A DNA stretch of 17,820 bases, taken from assembly GCA_017959485.1 (NCBI GenBank), contig JAGDAM010000264.1, forward strand, positions 1 through 17,820, given 5' to 3'. This stretch comes from Clostridia bacterium (GTDB lineage Bacteria > Bacillota_A > Clostridia > Oscillospirales > CAG-272). Positions 7,496 to 16,028 of this stretch are shown here, one piece after another. Under the pieces are notes generated by a model. The model was not told the origin of the DNA. It worked only from the letters and a program-made list of their open reading frames with translations, and did no database searches. Position numbers and translations under genes: made by a program. Within the stretch, counting starts at the first letter, position 1, and every line of letters starts with the position of its first letter.

Positions 7496-8266
7496 GTGTT
7501 TTTAATTCGTAGGAAAGAGAGAACGGGGAAGGGTTCGGGAGTTTCGCGGAAGGTGAACCGGGTTTTGACCGCGGTCGGCGCCGCTTTACTCGGCTTCATC
7601 GCGGGTTTCGTCGGATCGTCGGTAATGATTTCCTTTGATTATCCGGCGGTGTCGGCGGTCTTCGGGGCGGCGGCCGCCCTGTTTTTTCCGAAAGCTTTGA
7701 CGTCCTTTCTCGGGAAAAAGAAAAAAGAAAGGGAACTGCGGGAGTTCGGCGATATGCTTAATTCTCTCTGCGGCTCCTTTTCGTCAGGAAGGAATCTCAG
7801 CGGCGCGCTCGCAGACTCCGAAGCGGATATGCGCCGGCTCCACGGAGACGCCTGTGCGACCGTGCTTGAACTCGCGGCGATATCCGACGGACTTCGCAAC
7901 GGAGCCGAGATCTCCGAAATGATATGCGCATACGCGGAAAGAAGCGGACTGGACGACGTTCAAACCTTCGCCGATACCGTTTGCGCCGCAATCGGGACCG
8001 GAGCCGATCTGCGCGCCGCCGTGACCGGCTGCAGGGATCTTCTCTGCGATAAGATCAGGACCGAGCAGCAGATTGCTTCGGATATGTCGGGAGTTAGAAA
8101 CGAACTTAGAATAATGTGTTTCCTTCCTTTCCTTGTTTCGCTTCTGACCGGAAGTCTGTGGACAGGAGACAGCGGTTTTCTGAGACTTGCGGGGGGCGCC
8201 GCCGCGCTTGCGGCGGTCGCGATTGCGGCTGCCCTGGGCCGCAGAATGGCGAGGATACGTCTGTGA
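7496..8266 (+). CDS. tadB: TadB, inner-membrane platform protein (T2SSF domain)
   Basis: This 256-residue membrane protein has two hydrophobic segments near the N-terminus (about 24-46 and 48-66), a basic loop with KKKKER, a cytoplasmic T2SSF/GspF-like domain (about 85-200) and two C-terminal membrane segments (about 204-222 and 228-247). It forms the platform with TadC and couples the TadA motor to pilin polymerisation. The start is GTG at 7496, with the purine-rich AGGAAAGG (7478-7485) about ten bases upstream. The usual in-frame ATG choices lie inside the first membrane region. It sits five bases after tadA and ten before tadC, the standard Tad order. Confidence 0.88.
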   Translation: MFLIRRKERTGKGSGVSRKVNRVLTAVGAALLGFIAGFVGSSVMISFDYPAVSAVFGAAAALFFPKALTSFLGKKKKERELREFGDMLNSLCGSFSSGRNLSGALADSEADMRRLHGDACATVLELAAISDGLRNGAEISEMICAYAERSGLDDVQTFADTVCAAIGTGADLRAAVTGCRDLLCDKIRTEQQIASDMSGVRNELRIMCFLPFLVSLLTGSLWTGDSGFLRLAGGAAALAAVAIAAALGRRMARIRL

Positions 8267-8276
8267 GGCGGTTATA

Positions 8277-9137
8277 ATGACTGCCGGAACGATTGTGCTG
8301 ACGGGGGCGTCCTCGCTTCTTGCCGGAGTGTTTGCCGTTTTCTCGGTTATAGGATGGTTTAAAAACAGGGATCTAATCACCGCCTTGTCGGAGTTCGGCT
8401 CCATCCCGCCGGGGATGGCGGCAGCGGGAACCGCCTTGCTCGGTTTGTTCGCGCGTCTGCGTCCTGAGCGGCTGACTTTGCGGCTGATACCGCGCAGTAT
8501 CGACCGGTCGGTGAGGGAGTATCTGTCTTTCGCCGCTCTCGGCTGTTCGGTCTCCGGATTGCTTCTGGCGCTGTCGGCGGGTTTTTTTGCCGCCGCGGCG
8601 GCTTTTGACCCGTTCCTGCTGCTTCCGACCTCTGTCGCGGCGGCGCTGGCCGTATGCGCACCGTTTTATTCAATCAGAAAAAAAGCGGCGGATAAGAGGC
8701 GCGAAATCGGCGGGGCGATGCCTGCCATGATAACAAAGACGGTCCTTTTTCTGCGGGCAGGTCTTACCGTGGCGGAATCGTGGAGGATGATCTCGGAAAA
8801 GACAGGCGGGGTTCTCGGCGAAGAGATGCGCCGCACGTCAGAGGAGATAAAAAACGGAGCGTCTCTCCAGGACGCATTTACGGCTTTTGCGGTCCGCTGC
8901 GACGAAAAGACGGCGGCACGCTTTTCCTGGCTGATAAGCCGGAATCTGCTAAAGGGGGACGGAGGGCTCTCCGAGGTCCTCGCGGATTTCGGCAACGAAA
9001 TCTGGGAGGAAAGAAAAGCGCTCGCAAGAGAGCGGGGAGGAGCTGCGTCAAACGCGCTTGTGCTTCCGCTGATAATAATCTTTATCGGAATTCTAATACA
9101 GATAGCCGTTCCTCTTCTCGGAGGAAACGTTCTGTGA
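8277..9137 (+). CDS. tadC: TadC, second inner-membrane platform protein (T2SSF domain)
   Basis: This 286-residue membrane protein starts at ATG 8277, with GAGG (8265-8268) eight bases upstream; the same open frame extends back into tadB, but that part is a shadow. It has an N-terminal helix (about 5-27), two adjacent hydrophobic segments (about 84-132), a cytoplasmic T2SSF domain (about 145-250, with the typical FLRAGLTVAESW pattern near its start) and a final helix (about 260-281). It works with TadB as the platform of the pilus machine. Its position straight after tadB and before the pilin gene fits the Tad order. Confidence 0.88.
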   Translation: MTAGTIVLTGASSLLAGVFAVFSVIGWFKNRDLITALSEFGSIPPGMAAAGTALLGLFARLRPERLTLRLIPRSIDRSVREYLSFAALGCSVSGLLLALSAGFFAAAAAFDPFLLLPTSVAAALAVCAPFYSIRKKAADKRREIGGAMPAMITKTVLFLRAGLTVAESWRMISEKTGGVLGEEMRRTSEEIKNGASLQDAFTAFAVRCDEKTAARFSWLISRNLLKGDGGLSEVLADFGNEIWEERKALARERGGAASNALVLPLIIIFIGILIQIAVPLLGGNVL

Positions 9138-9166
9138 ACCAAATAATTCGGAAAAAAGGAGAAAAA

Positions 9167-9394
9167 ATGATCGATCTGACCTCTAAAGCGCGCCGGACGG
9201 CGCAAAAAATCAATCTGGCTATTGAACGGCATCTGCCTGTCCCGGCGGAAGACCTCGGCGCCGAAGGCAGTCTGATTGCCACGGTGCTGATCATCGTCGT
9301 GGTTATCGCGCTCGCGGCCATTTTCAGAGAAAAGATATTTGACGTCATCGGGCGTCTGTTCGTAAGGATAGAGGACGGGGTTGGCGGCTTCTGA
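9167..9394 (+). CDS. Flp1-like pilin (candidate major pilin)
   Basis: This small 75-residue protein has a charged N-terminal leader (about 1-33), then a single hydrophobic helix (about 36-53) ending in FREKIFDVIGRLF and a short acidic tail. This is the pattern of the Flp1-like pilin family of monoderm Tad loci. Cleavage is expected after Gly34, or possibly Gly31, by the A24 peptidase encoded at 13928. The usual Glu at +5 is missing: Thr39 is at +5 if cleavage is after Gly34. The ATG at 9167 has the best ribosome binding site in the operon (AAAAGGAG ending five bases upstream) and a 29-base gap before it, as expected for a protein needed in many copies. It is too short to stand out by length, so context and helix pattern carry the call. 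Confidence 0.8.
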   Translation: MIDLTSKARRTAQKINLAIERHLPVPAEDLGAEGSLIATVLIIVVVIALAAIFREKIFDVIGRLFVRIEDGVGGF

Positions 9395-10001
9395 CCGGAT
9401 CCCGGAACGCGGGAGCGCGCAGATTATTGAGATGGCGATCGTGCTCCCGGTATGCTTCGCGTTTTGCGCGGCTCTCCTCTTTGGAGGGTTATTCGCTCTC
9501 GACAGGTTCATATGCGAAGAGAACGCGGAAAGAATTCTGTCCGCCGCGTCGAGAGAACTGACCCTGCCCGGAAGCGAGCTGCTTTCCGAGGGCGACTCGG
9601 GTACCGCGGATATCGTCACGGTGTATCGCGCTTTCAGCGTCGAAAGGCCATACAGATATCTGACTCCGGTAAAGCGGGAGTCGCTGGACAGAGTCGCCCG
9701 AAAGATTGAAAAAACGGTTAGTTCTTCTTCGGTCTGCTCGGCTTCCTGCAGGTGTACGGTCAGTGCCGAGCGGCGGCTGTGCGGATATCTTCTCCGTGCA
9801 AAAATCGAAAGAAAGATACTGATCGGTTCTTTCCTGGGGTTCGCGCTCCCCCTCAATTCCACCGTCGACGTCAGCGCGGTCTCGTTCGACAATCCCGAAT
9901 CGGTTAGAAACACCCGGCTGATCACCGACGCCGCCGGATACCTGAAAGACCGTTTCGGCAAGATCTCGTCCGTCGTTCCCGATTTGTCAAATGAAGAATA
10001 G
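9381..10001 (+). CDS. tadE: TadE-like minor pilin/pseudopilin
   Basis: This 206-residue protein starts at TTG 9381, overlapping the pilin gene by 14 bases, with GAGG (9371-9374) six bases upstream. The next ATG (9432) would remove the signal, so TTG is preferred. The N-terminus shows the TadE pattern: ERGSAQIIEMAIVLP followed by a membrane helix (about 17-40). If cut after Gly11 the Glu falls at +6, one later than usual. The rest is probably extracellular. Four cysteines at 119, 123, 125 and 134 could form disulfides or bind a metal. TadE proteins are minor pilins that prime or cap the fibre. The start of the next gene overlaps its end by 11 bases. Confidence 0.8.
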   Translation: MAASDRIPERGSAQIIEMAIVLPVCFAFCAALLFGGLFALDRFICEENAERILSAASRELTLPGSELLSEGDSGTADIVTVYRAFSVERPYRYLTPVKRESLDRVARKIEKTVSSSSVCSASCRCTVSAERRLCGYLLRAKIERKILIGSFLGFALPLNSTVDVSAVSFDNPESVRNTRLITDAAGYLKDRFGKISSVVPDLSNEE

Positions 10002-12687
10002 AAAACAGGGCAGCGTCAGCGTGTTTTTTTCGCTGATCCTTCTGCCGCTTATCGCTTTCGGCGGGGCGTTATCGGACGCGGCGCTTTATACGTCGGCCGG
10101 ACGCGCCTGCGAGGGAGCCGCTGACGTTGCGCTTTCGTCGGTGATGTCCGGTTACGATAAACGGCTGTTCGAGCTGTACGGACTTTTCGGATGTTGCCTT
10201 CCCGCTTCCGGCGGCGAGGCGGGAGTCGAGTATTTCGATAAAACGCTTAACACGGACGGACTGTTCGATCTGAGTGACGGTTACGCGAGAGTGCTGCTGA
10301 ACCGGCTTTTCGGAAGCGGATCCGGAATTGGAAACCGCCGCTACGGGCTGCTTGAAACAGATCGCGTAAACTATTCCGTCAGGACGGTGTCCGAATCCTG
10401 CCTCGCAAATCCTCCGGTCCTTGAGAGGCAGATTGTCGAATACATGAAATACCGCGGCCCGGTCGCCGCTGCAGCCTCGCTTGCCGAAAGGGCGGGGGTA
10501 TTCAAGGACCTCGGAAAAAGCGGCAAGGCGGCGTCTTCAAAACTGAAATACGAAAGCCGTCTCGGTAAGCTGCAGGAGGCGGCGGACGGGCTCTGCGATG
10601 CCTTGGACGGTTATCTTGAGCGCCTTGAAGGCGGAGTTTTTGACCGTGATTCACGGAAAAAGGCAGCGGATTTTCTGCGGGAGTACCTCGAAGCGGCGGA
10701 AGACGCTCTTAAAAAGGCCGCCGCGGCGTCGTACGCGGAGTCTCTTTCGTCGGAGCTTGAATCATATCTTTCGGCGGGACTATGCCCGGAAGAGGATGAG
10801 ATCGGCGCGGCGTCCGCCCGGCTCGAACTTATCGTCTCCGGAACAACCTACGGTATGCTTCGCCGCTCGGCCGCGAACACGTCGGAGATGTCCGGCTATA
10901 TCGCGTCGGCTTATATCGATCTGTTCACCGGCGGTTTTGAAGTCATCAGCGAGGCGGCGCGGCTGTCGTCGGGTCTTTCAAAACTCCCCGAGAAGAGCCG
11001 TTCGGAAATCGTATCGCGTGCGCAGGAAGTCGTAGCGGTCGTAAAGAGCGTCTCCGAAAAAACGCGGAGGGCGGCGGATATCGTTTATTCCCGGCAGGGA
11101 GAAGAGCTTCAGGCCGCCGGTGCCGGCCTTTCGGTTATTAAAAGCGAAGCCGAGGAACTCGCGCGTCTGTCTTCCGATCTCTCCGCAGCGGCGCTGCTGT
11201 TTTATCAGACCGCGTCCGATCTTTATCCGGAACTTGAAAAATGGAAGCGCGACGTCGATGATCTCCCCGAAGGAGAACTGAAAAGGGGAATGCTGGAGCA
11301 GATCTCGGCTGAAGACGTTAAGCTGGACGTCTCCGCCGCGGCTGAACTGTCGCGGATCGCGTCGGAAAGAAATGACGCGTTCGGGGCCGCCGCGGAGAGT
11401 ATAGGAACCCTGACGGTCCTCGGAGTTCGGATTTGCGGCGCGTCAGAGAAAGAGATAAAGAAATATGCGGCCGCGGCGGAATTGACCGGCTCGGATGCGG
11501 GTTCTGGATCGCAGACGGACGCTGTATGCCGGATACTTCCGGTTCTTTGCGACAGGGATGGATTCGGAGACGAAAGCGGAAGAATAGGGGCGTTTCTTGA
11601 GGAATTATACGCCGCGAGAAGCGAACGGACGTTCCGCGAGGCGGAGAACAAGCTTGCGGATACCGTGGGTTCACTTCTGTCTGAAACGTCGGATATGGCG
11701 GACGCCGGTAAAAATGAAACTCCGCTGAGAATCAGCGAATGCGGCGGGGAATGCGTCCGGCTGATAAACTTTTACGCGGGAGCGGCGGGCCTGCTCGCGG
11801 ATGCCGAACTGCCGGGAATATCCGTCACGGGCGACGACGCGGAAGAGGTGACCGAATCTGCCGGCGATACGGTCAGCATGACGGGTTCGTTCCTGTCTTC
11901 CGCGGCGGACTTTTTAACCGGAGCGGGAGAGGATTTGCTGGTTTGCGGATATCTCACGGGGGTGTTCAGCTGCACCGGGGACTCGCTTTCGGATACAAAT
12001 CTTGTCACCGGACACGATTTTTCGAATTCGGTTTTCTTCGGGAAGGAGATCGAATATCTGATTTACGGGAAAGACCTCGCCGATGAGAACGTCGTTCTCG
12101 CGGCTCTGTCGGTCTTCGGAGTCCGCTTCGTGCTTAACACGATATACGCCCTGACCGACGCTTATCTTCAGCAGTCCACTCTTGCCGCCGCTACCGCCGT
12201 TGCCGGCTGGAGCGGCTTCGGAGTCCCGCTTGTGCAGAATCTTATGCTTATAGCTCTGGCGCTTGCGGAAAGCATTTCTGATACCGTACGTCTTACGAGG
12301 GGCGAATCGGTAGCCGTCTGGAAGAATCCCGAGGTCTGGAGGGCGGATCCCGAAGGGCTGATAGGAGGGCTTGTTTCGGGCGCCGCGGGAGAAGGCAGCG
12401 ACAGCGGAACCGTCTGCTTCAGTTACAGGGACTATATGACTCTTTTGCTTGCGGCCTGCTATCCGGCGGCGGAAACCCGGATTCTCGCGCGATGCGCGAA
12501 ACTTATTCAGATTAACATGTACGCCGGGAACGCCGGTTTTGCGCTGACCTCCGCGGGAACGGTGTTTGTCCTCGATGCGGAGGTGTCGGCGAAGGGAAGT
12601 CTGCTCCGCTCGCTCGTACCGTCGGGGATTCTTTCCGGAGCCGCCGGGCTCGGAAACTGCCGCTGCACGCGGATCGCGGGGTATTGA
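9991..12687 (+). CDS. Large DUF5702 (TadG-like) Tad-associated membrane protein
   Basis: This 898-residue protein opens with GSVSVFFSLILLPL, a signal-like hydrophobic helix (about 8-30), then a stretch with the DUF5702 flavour (SAGRACEGAADVALSSV and YDKRLFELYGLFG, about 35-68). The middle (about 150-600) is rich in Ala, Glu, Ser and Leu and probably forms long helices or coiled coil. The C-terminal third has the DUF5702 landmarks: FFGKEIEYLIYGKD (about 682), a hydrophobic region with AESISDTVRL, and YRDYMTLLLAACY with a following Arg-Leu-Ile-Gln pattern (about 812-845). Such proteins recur in Clostridia Tad loci and are thought to sit at or outside the membrane, perhaps as a TadG equivalent; no function is established. 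The ATG at 9991 overlaps the end of the TadE gene, so coupling is likely because no clear ribosome binding site is seen. Confidence 0.82.
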   Translation: MKNRKQGSVSVFFSLILLPLIAFGGALSDAALYTSAGRACEGAADVALSSVMSGYDKRLFELYGLFGCCLPASGGEAGVEYFDKTLNTDGLFDLSDGYARVLLNRLFGSGSGIGNRRYGLLETDRVNYSVRTVSESCLANPPVLERQIVEYMKYRGPVAAAASLAERAGVFKDLGKSGKAASSKLKYESRLGKLQEAADGLCDALDGYLERLEGGVFDRDSRKKAADFLREYLEAAEDALKKAAAASYAESLSSELESYLSAGLCPEEDEIGAASARLELIVSGTTYGMLRRSAANTSEMSGYIASAYIDLFTGGFEVISEAARLSSGLSKLPEKSRSEIVSRAQEVVAVVKSVSEKTRRAADIVYSRQGEELQAAGAGLSVIKSEAEELARLSSDLSAAALLFYQTASDLYPELEKWKRDVDDLPEGELKRGMLEQISAEDVKLDVSAAAELSRIASERNDAFGAAAESIGTLTVLGVRICGASEKEIKKYAAAAELTGSDAGSGSQTDAVCRILPVLCDRDGFGDESGRIGAFLEELYAARSERTFREAENKLADTVGSLLSETSDMADAGKNETPLRISECGGECVRLINFYAGAAGLLADAELPGISVTGDDAEEVTESAGDTVSMTGSFLSSAADFLTGAGEDLLVCGYLTGVFSCTGDSLSDTNLVTGHDFSNSVFFGKEIEYLIYGKDLADENVVLAALSVFGVRFVLNTIYALTDAYLQQSTLAAATAVAGWSGFGVPLVQNLMLIALALAESISDTVRLTRGESVAVWKNPEVWRADPEGLIGGLVSGAAGEGSDSGTVCFSYRDYMTLLLAACYPAAETRILARCAKLIQINMYAGNAGFALTSAGTVFVLDAEVSAKGSLLRSLVPSGILSGAAGLGNCRCTRIAGY

Positions 12688-12689
12688 AA

Positions 12690-13931
12690 ATGAAAAAACG
12701 GCTTGCTCCCCGCGGGTCCTTCTCGGCGGAAGCGTCGATAGTGCTGCTCGCTTCCATGGTGCTTGCCGCGGCACTGTCAGCTTATCTCTCGCGGCTGAGG
12801 GCAGAAATAACCGTTCAAACCGCTCTTGACAAAACCGCGTGCGAGATTGCCTCGCTCACTTACCCGGCCGCACGAATCTGCGAGGCGGTTTCAGCAGCGG
12901 ATTCCGGAAAAGGCGGTATGTCGGATGCGGTCGCGGGGTTCGCGAAGCAGGTCGGTATCGGCGGGGATCTCAACTCCTTCGACAGTATGATCGGAGAATT
13001 CAAGGGGAATCTTTGGAAGGCGACGTCCGGCGGAGAGGGATTGCTCGAGGGAGCGAGGGAAATCTATTCTTCGCTCAAAAACGTCGCTGACGATCCGGCG
13101 GGAGCGTTAACGCTTGTAGCGTCGGGGATTGCAGGCGACCTGTCTCTCGATATCGCGGGAAGGATGATTGCGGATCCGCTCTGCCGGTTGATAATGCCCG
13201 CCTATATCGATTCCGAAGACGCGGACGGCCGGCTTGAAAAGCTGGGCGTCAAGGGCGGTATGTCCGGTATTGATTTCTCGCTGTCCGACGTCCTTTTCAA
13301 CGGGAAGGATATAACGCTTGTGGCCGTATACGAGATATCCGGCGACGCGCTCGGACTCAGACTTCCCTCCAGAAAGGTCGTGGAGAGGGCTGTGTGCGCC
13401 GCCTGGGTTCCCGATTCGCTTCTCGGCATTTCCGACAACTCGATCTGGAATATGACTCCGCTTGAAAGAGGAAAGGAAATTGTCAGAATATACAAGTCGT
13501 CAAACCCGGGTCAGGCGGTCAAAAACGGATACAAATTCAGTCTTTACTCTCACGCGTTTGCCAGATACACTCTGATAACCTCTCTGAACCCTTTTACCGC
13601 TTATTATTCGGAATGCTCCGAATCCTCCGGAGGACAGTTCGATTATACGATTCGTGAGGCGAACCTCCGGCGTGAACTGAACAGCCGCGCGTCGTCGCTC
13701 AGGGCGGGCTTTAATAAACTGTCGGAGGGGGACGCGATCAAACTCGAAAACGGAGGCACCGAAATCGCGGTGAAGTCTGGAGCCGTTTTGTTTATGACGG
13801 TCGTCTTTCCGGAAGAGGCCGAGGATTATTCTGACACTTTGCGGAAGATATGCGACGCGGCGGCGAAAGGGAAAGGAATCAAAATTGCTATGGCTTTCTA
13901 CGACAAGGCGCTCGGAGGCGCAGGGAAATGA
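12690..13931 (+). CDS. TadE-like pseudopilin with a large unassigned C-terminal domain
   Basis: This 413-residue protein starts at the ATG at 12690, just after the DUF5702 stop; an in-frame TTG at 12684 is less likely. The N-terminus has the clearest prepilin motif of the operon, RGSFSAEASIVLL, with Gly at the cut and Glu at +5, followed by a membrane helix (about 14-34). The remainder is far longer than a normal TadE and is probably outside the membrane. The last part (about 250-413) forms a separate block beginning WNMTPLERGKEIV (253-265) and ending in an alternating strand/helix pattern. I cannot assign it with confidence; a distant likeness to a nuclease-fold toxin domain is discussed as a finding. 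Its stop overlaps the peptidase start (ATGA, 13928-13931). Confidence 0.72.
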   Translation: MKKRLAPRGSFSAEASIVLLASMVLAAALSAYLSRLRAEITVQTALDKTACEIASLTYPAARICEAVSAADSGKGGMSDAVAGFAKQVGIGGDLNSFDSMIGEFKGNLWKATSGGEGLLEGAREIYSSLKNVADDPAGALTLVASGIAGDLSLDIAGRMIADPLCRLIMPAYIDSEDADGRLEKLGVKGGMSGIDFSLSDVLFNGKDITLVAVYEISGDALGLRLPSRKVVERAVCAAWVPDSLLGISDNSIWNMTPLERGKEIVRIYKSSNPGQAVKNGYKFSLYSHAFARYTLITSLNPFTAYYSECSESSGGQFDYTIREANLRRELNSRASSLRAGFNKLSEGDAIKLENGGTEIAVKSGAVLFMTVVFPEEAEDYSDTLRKICDAAAKGKGIKIAMAFYDKALGGAGK

Positions 13932-14587
13932 CCGGTCTGCCTGAAGCCGCGGCGGCGTCTGCCGTCTGCATCCTGCTGTCCGCCGCGCTTGCGGCGGTTC
14001 TGCGGAAAAGATACGGTTCTCTCTTTCGCTCCGGCGCGGCGCTGCCGCTGTTCGCGCTACCGGCAGCGGTAGCGTCGATTCTGCTATCCGCCGCGGGAGA
14101 CGGTCGGGACACGGGCGGAATCTCGCTCGCCGTTATTCTGATTTTCGCTGCGGGTGCGGCTGTATTCGACGTAAAGGAGCGGATAATACCTTTTCCGCTG
14201 TCCGGAGCGGCCGCGCTGTCCGCATTTGCGATTTCGGTTGTCTGCCGTCGGGACGTAAGTTTTAAGGAGGTGCTGCTCGCGTCGGCGGGAGGCGTGATCC
14301 TCGGAGCCGTCGTGTCCGCGGTCGGCATGGCGGCGGTGCGCGGCGGACTCGGAGGCGGAGACGCCGCAATCATAATCGCCATAGGTGCCGGGACCGGACT
14401 TGCCTCCCTGTTCTGGGTTCTGGCTGTGAGTTTTTTAATGACTTCGGCCGCGGGGATATTCATTATCGCAAGGAAAAAAGGAAATCTGAAGACGAATCTG
14501 CCGCTGGCGCCTTATCTGTTTGCCGCGGTCGCAGTCTGCATCGTGCTGAAAGCCGTCGGAAACCTGCTCTCGCTTTCGGGAGGATAG
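13928..14587 (+). CDS. tadV: TadV/CpaA prepilin peptidase (A24 family)
   Basis: This 219-residue integral membrane aspartyl protease shows the two A24 catalytic aspartates: Asp81 in FDVKERIIP and Asp145 in the GGGD motif (142-145). About six hydrophobic segments are visible, and the length is normal for TadV-type enzymes that lack the N-methylation domain. It should cleave the leader of the Flp1-like pilin and of the TadE-like proteins at the inner face of the membrane. The ATG at 13928 overlaps the preceding stop as ATGA, with CAGGG three bases upstream, pointing to translational coupling. The frame extends further upstream only inside the previous gene. Confidence 0.9.
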   Translation: MTGLPEAAAASAVCILLSAALAAVLRKRYGSLFRSGAALPLFALPAAVASILLSAAGDGRDTGGISLAVILIFAAGAAVFDVKERIIPFPLSGAAALSAFAISVVCRRDVSFKEVLLASAGGVILGAVVSAVGMAAVRGGLGGGDAAIIIAIGAGTGLASLFWVLAVSFLMTSAAGIFIIARKKGNLKTNLPLAPYLFAAVAVCIVLKAVGNLLSLSGG

Positions 14588-14598
14588 AGAATAAAAGA

Positions 14599-16002
14599 AT
14601 GAGTTTTTGGCAAAAACTGAGAGAAACCGTGACTTCCGGAAAGAGGGCAGGAGCGGGAAAAGGGAAGAATCAAAGATGCCTTCCGGCACGCGCGGCGGTA
14701 CTGTGCGCAGCGTCGGCAATGCTGGCGCTTTTCGGACCTTTCGCGGTGGCCTCTCTGGCCGGATTGCGTTCGGATAGCGCGCGTGCGGCAGCCGCGGAAG
14801 CAGCCGAGTGTGAGAGGTTAAAGCTTTTTCGCGACGCCGCGGAAAGGTATATTGAGGCATACGACGCCGGCGGGGCGTCTGACCCGGAGCTGCTGCTGCG
14901 TGCCGCCGCGTGCCATCGTCGCCTCGCGGACAGAAGTTCATTTATTTCAGACTGCAGACGGCTGATTTCCAATCACCCCGATTTCACCGCGGGCTACGAT
15001 GAACTTGCGGATTATTATTCGGCGACCGGAGATTATCCTGCCGCCTCTACGGTGATCGACGCGGCGTTTTCGGCGGGTGCCGCGGGTGAAAGAACCTTGT
15101 CAATCCGTGACGAGGTGGATCACGTTACCGTCAGACGGTACACCGGGGCCGATTCGATAGGCGACTGGCACGCCTATTCCGAAGAGCGTGCGTCGGCGGT
15201 ATATGAAAAGGGCGGGAAATTCGGTGTTATGACGGCGGACGGAACGTACGTTCTGCAGGCGGAATTCGATTCTGCGGGCGTGTACGACGCGAAGACTCGC
15301 CTGTGCCCGGCATCGCTGGACGGAGAGAGCTTCTTTGTAAACGAGAAAGGCGAGCGGGTGCTCGCTCTTCCGGAAGGTACGGTTTACGCCGGACCGTTCG
15401 GGGACGGTCTCGCTCCGGTTAGCGACGGCATAACTTTCAGGTACTGCGACGCGAAGGGACGGATTGTCGCGGGAGCGGAATTCGATTACGCCGGCGCCTT
15501 CTGCCGCGGAGCGGCCGCCGTCTGCGTCGGGGGCAGATGGGGACTCGTCGATACCCGGATGAACAGTCTGACCCCTCTTGAGTACGACGAGATTCTTACC
15601 GACGAAAACGGATTCTGCTTCGAGTACGGAACCGCAGTCGCGTTGAAGGGCGGCAAATGGTTCTTTCTTGACTCCGCCGGAACAGAGAAGGGGCCCGGCT
15701 ACGAAGGCGCGGAGCTTCCCGCGTCGGACACGGGACCGATTGCGGTAAAAGTCGGCTCGCTCTGGGGGTTTGCGGACAAGGATGGCGTTATCGTTATCGA
15801 ACCGCACTACGAAGGAGCCGGTTCGTTCTGTCACGGTATGGCTCCCGTTATGAAGGACGGACTTTGGGGATTCATAGACGAAAACGGCAATCCCAGAACC
15901 GAGTTTGAATATGACTCTGCCGGAGTTTTTTCGGCAGGAGGCGGCAGCGTCGTAAGGAAGGGGAATCTTCTGTTTCTCCTGATGCTCGCGAAATTCGGAT
16001 AG
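14599..16002 (+). CDS. Membrane-anchored TPR and WG-repeat protein
   Basis: This 467-residue protein has a basic N-terminal tail (1-30), one membrane helix (about 31-56), a helical TPR-like region (about 62-165, with RDAAERYIEAYDAG and GDYPAASTVIDAAFSAG) and about seven WG-type beta repeats (about 190-460). Clear copies include KFGVMTADG, RWGLVDTR, LWGFADKDG and LWGFIDENG, each followed by a phrase such as F(D/E)YDSAGVF. The positive-inside rule puts the tail in the cytoplasm and the TPR and WG repeats outside. WG repeats are beta-propeller-like or solenoid units with no catalytic role known to me. The ATG at 14599 has GGGAGGA (14578-14584) 14 bases upstream, a long spacing. It lies 11 bases after tadV, so it belongs to the operon and may be a surface or scaffold part of the pilus. 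Confidence 0.83.
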   Translation: MSFWQKLRETVTSGKRAGAGKGKNQRCLPARAAVLCAASAMLALFGPFAVASLAGLRSDSARAAAAEAAECERLKLFRDAAERYIEAYDAGGASDPELLLRAAACHRRLADRSSFISDCRRLISNHPDFTAGYDELADYYSATGDYPAASTVIDAAFSAGAAGERTLSIRDEVDHVTVRRYTGADSIGDWHAYSEERASAVYEKGGKFGVMTADGTYVLQAEFDSAGVYDAKTRLCPASLDGESFFVNEKGERVLALPEGTVYAGPFGDGLAPVSDGITFRYCDAKGRIVAGAEFDYAGAFCRGAAAVCVGGRWGLVDTRMNSLTPLEYDEILTDENGFCFEYGTAVALKGGKWFFLDSAGTEKGPGYEGAELPASDTGPIAVKVGSLWGFADKDGVIVIEPHYEGAGSFCHGMAPVMKDGLWGFIDENGNPRTEFEYDSAGVFSAGGGSVVRKGNLLFLLMLAKFG

Positions 16003-16028
16003 ATTCAGAGGGGATGAGAGGGAAAGGG

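Noticed and set aside
8187..8276. N-terminal extension of TadC into tadB
   Set aside because: It overlaps coding tadB; the ATG at 8277 has a proper ribosome binding site and gives a normal TadC N-terminus.
8666..9961. Open frame of 431 codons on the - strand across tadC, the pilin gene and the tadE-like gene
   Set aside because: It crosses three well-supported + strand genes, has no motif and no ribosome binding site that I can see.
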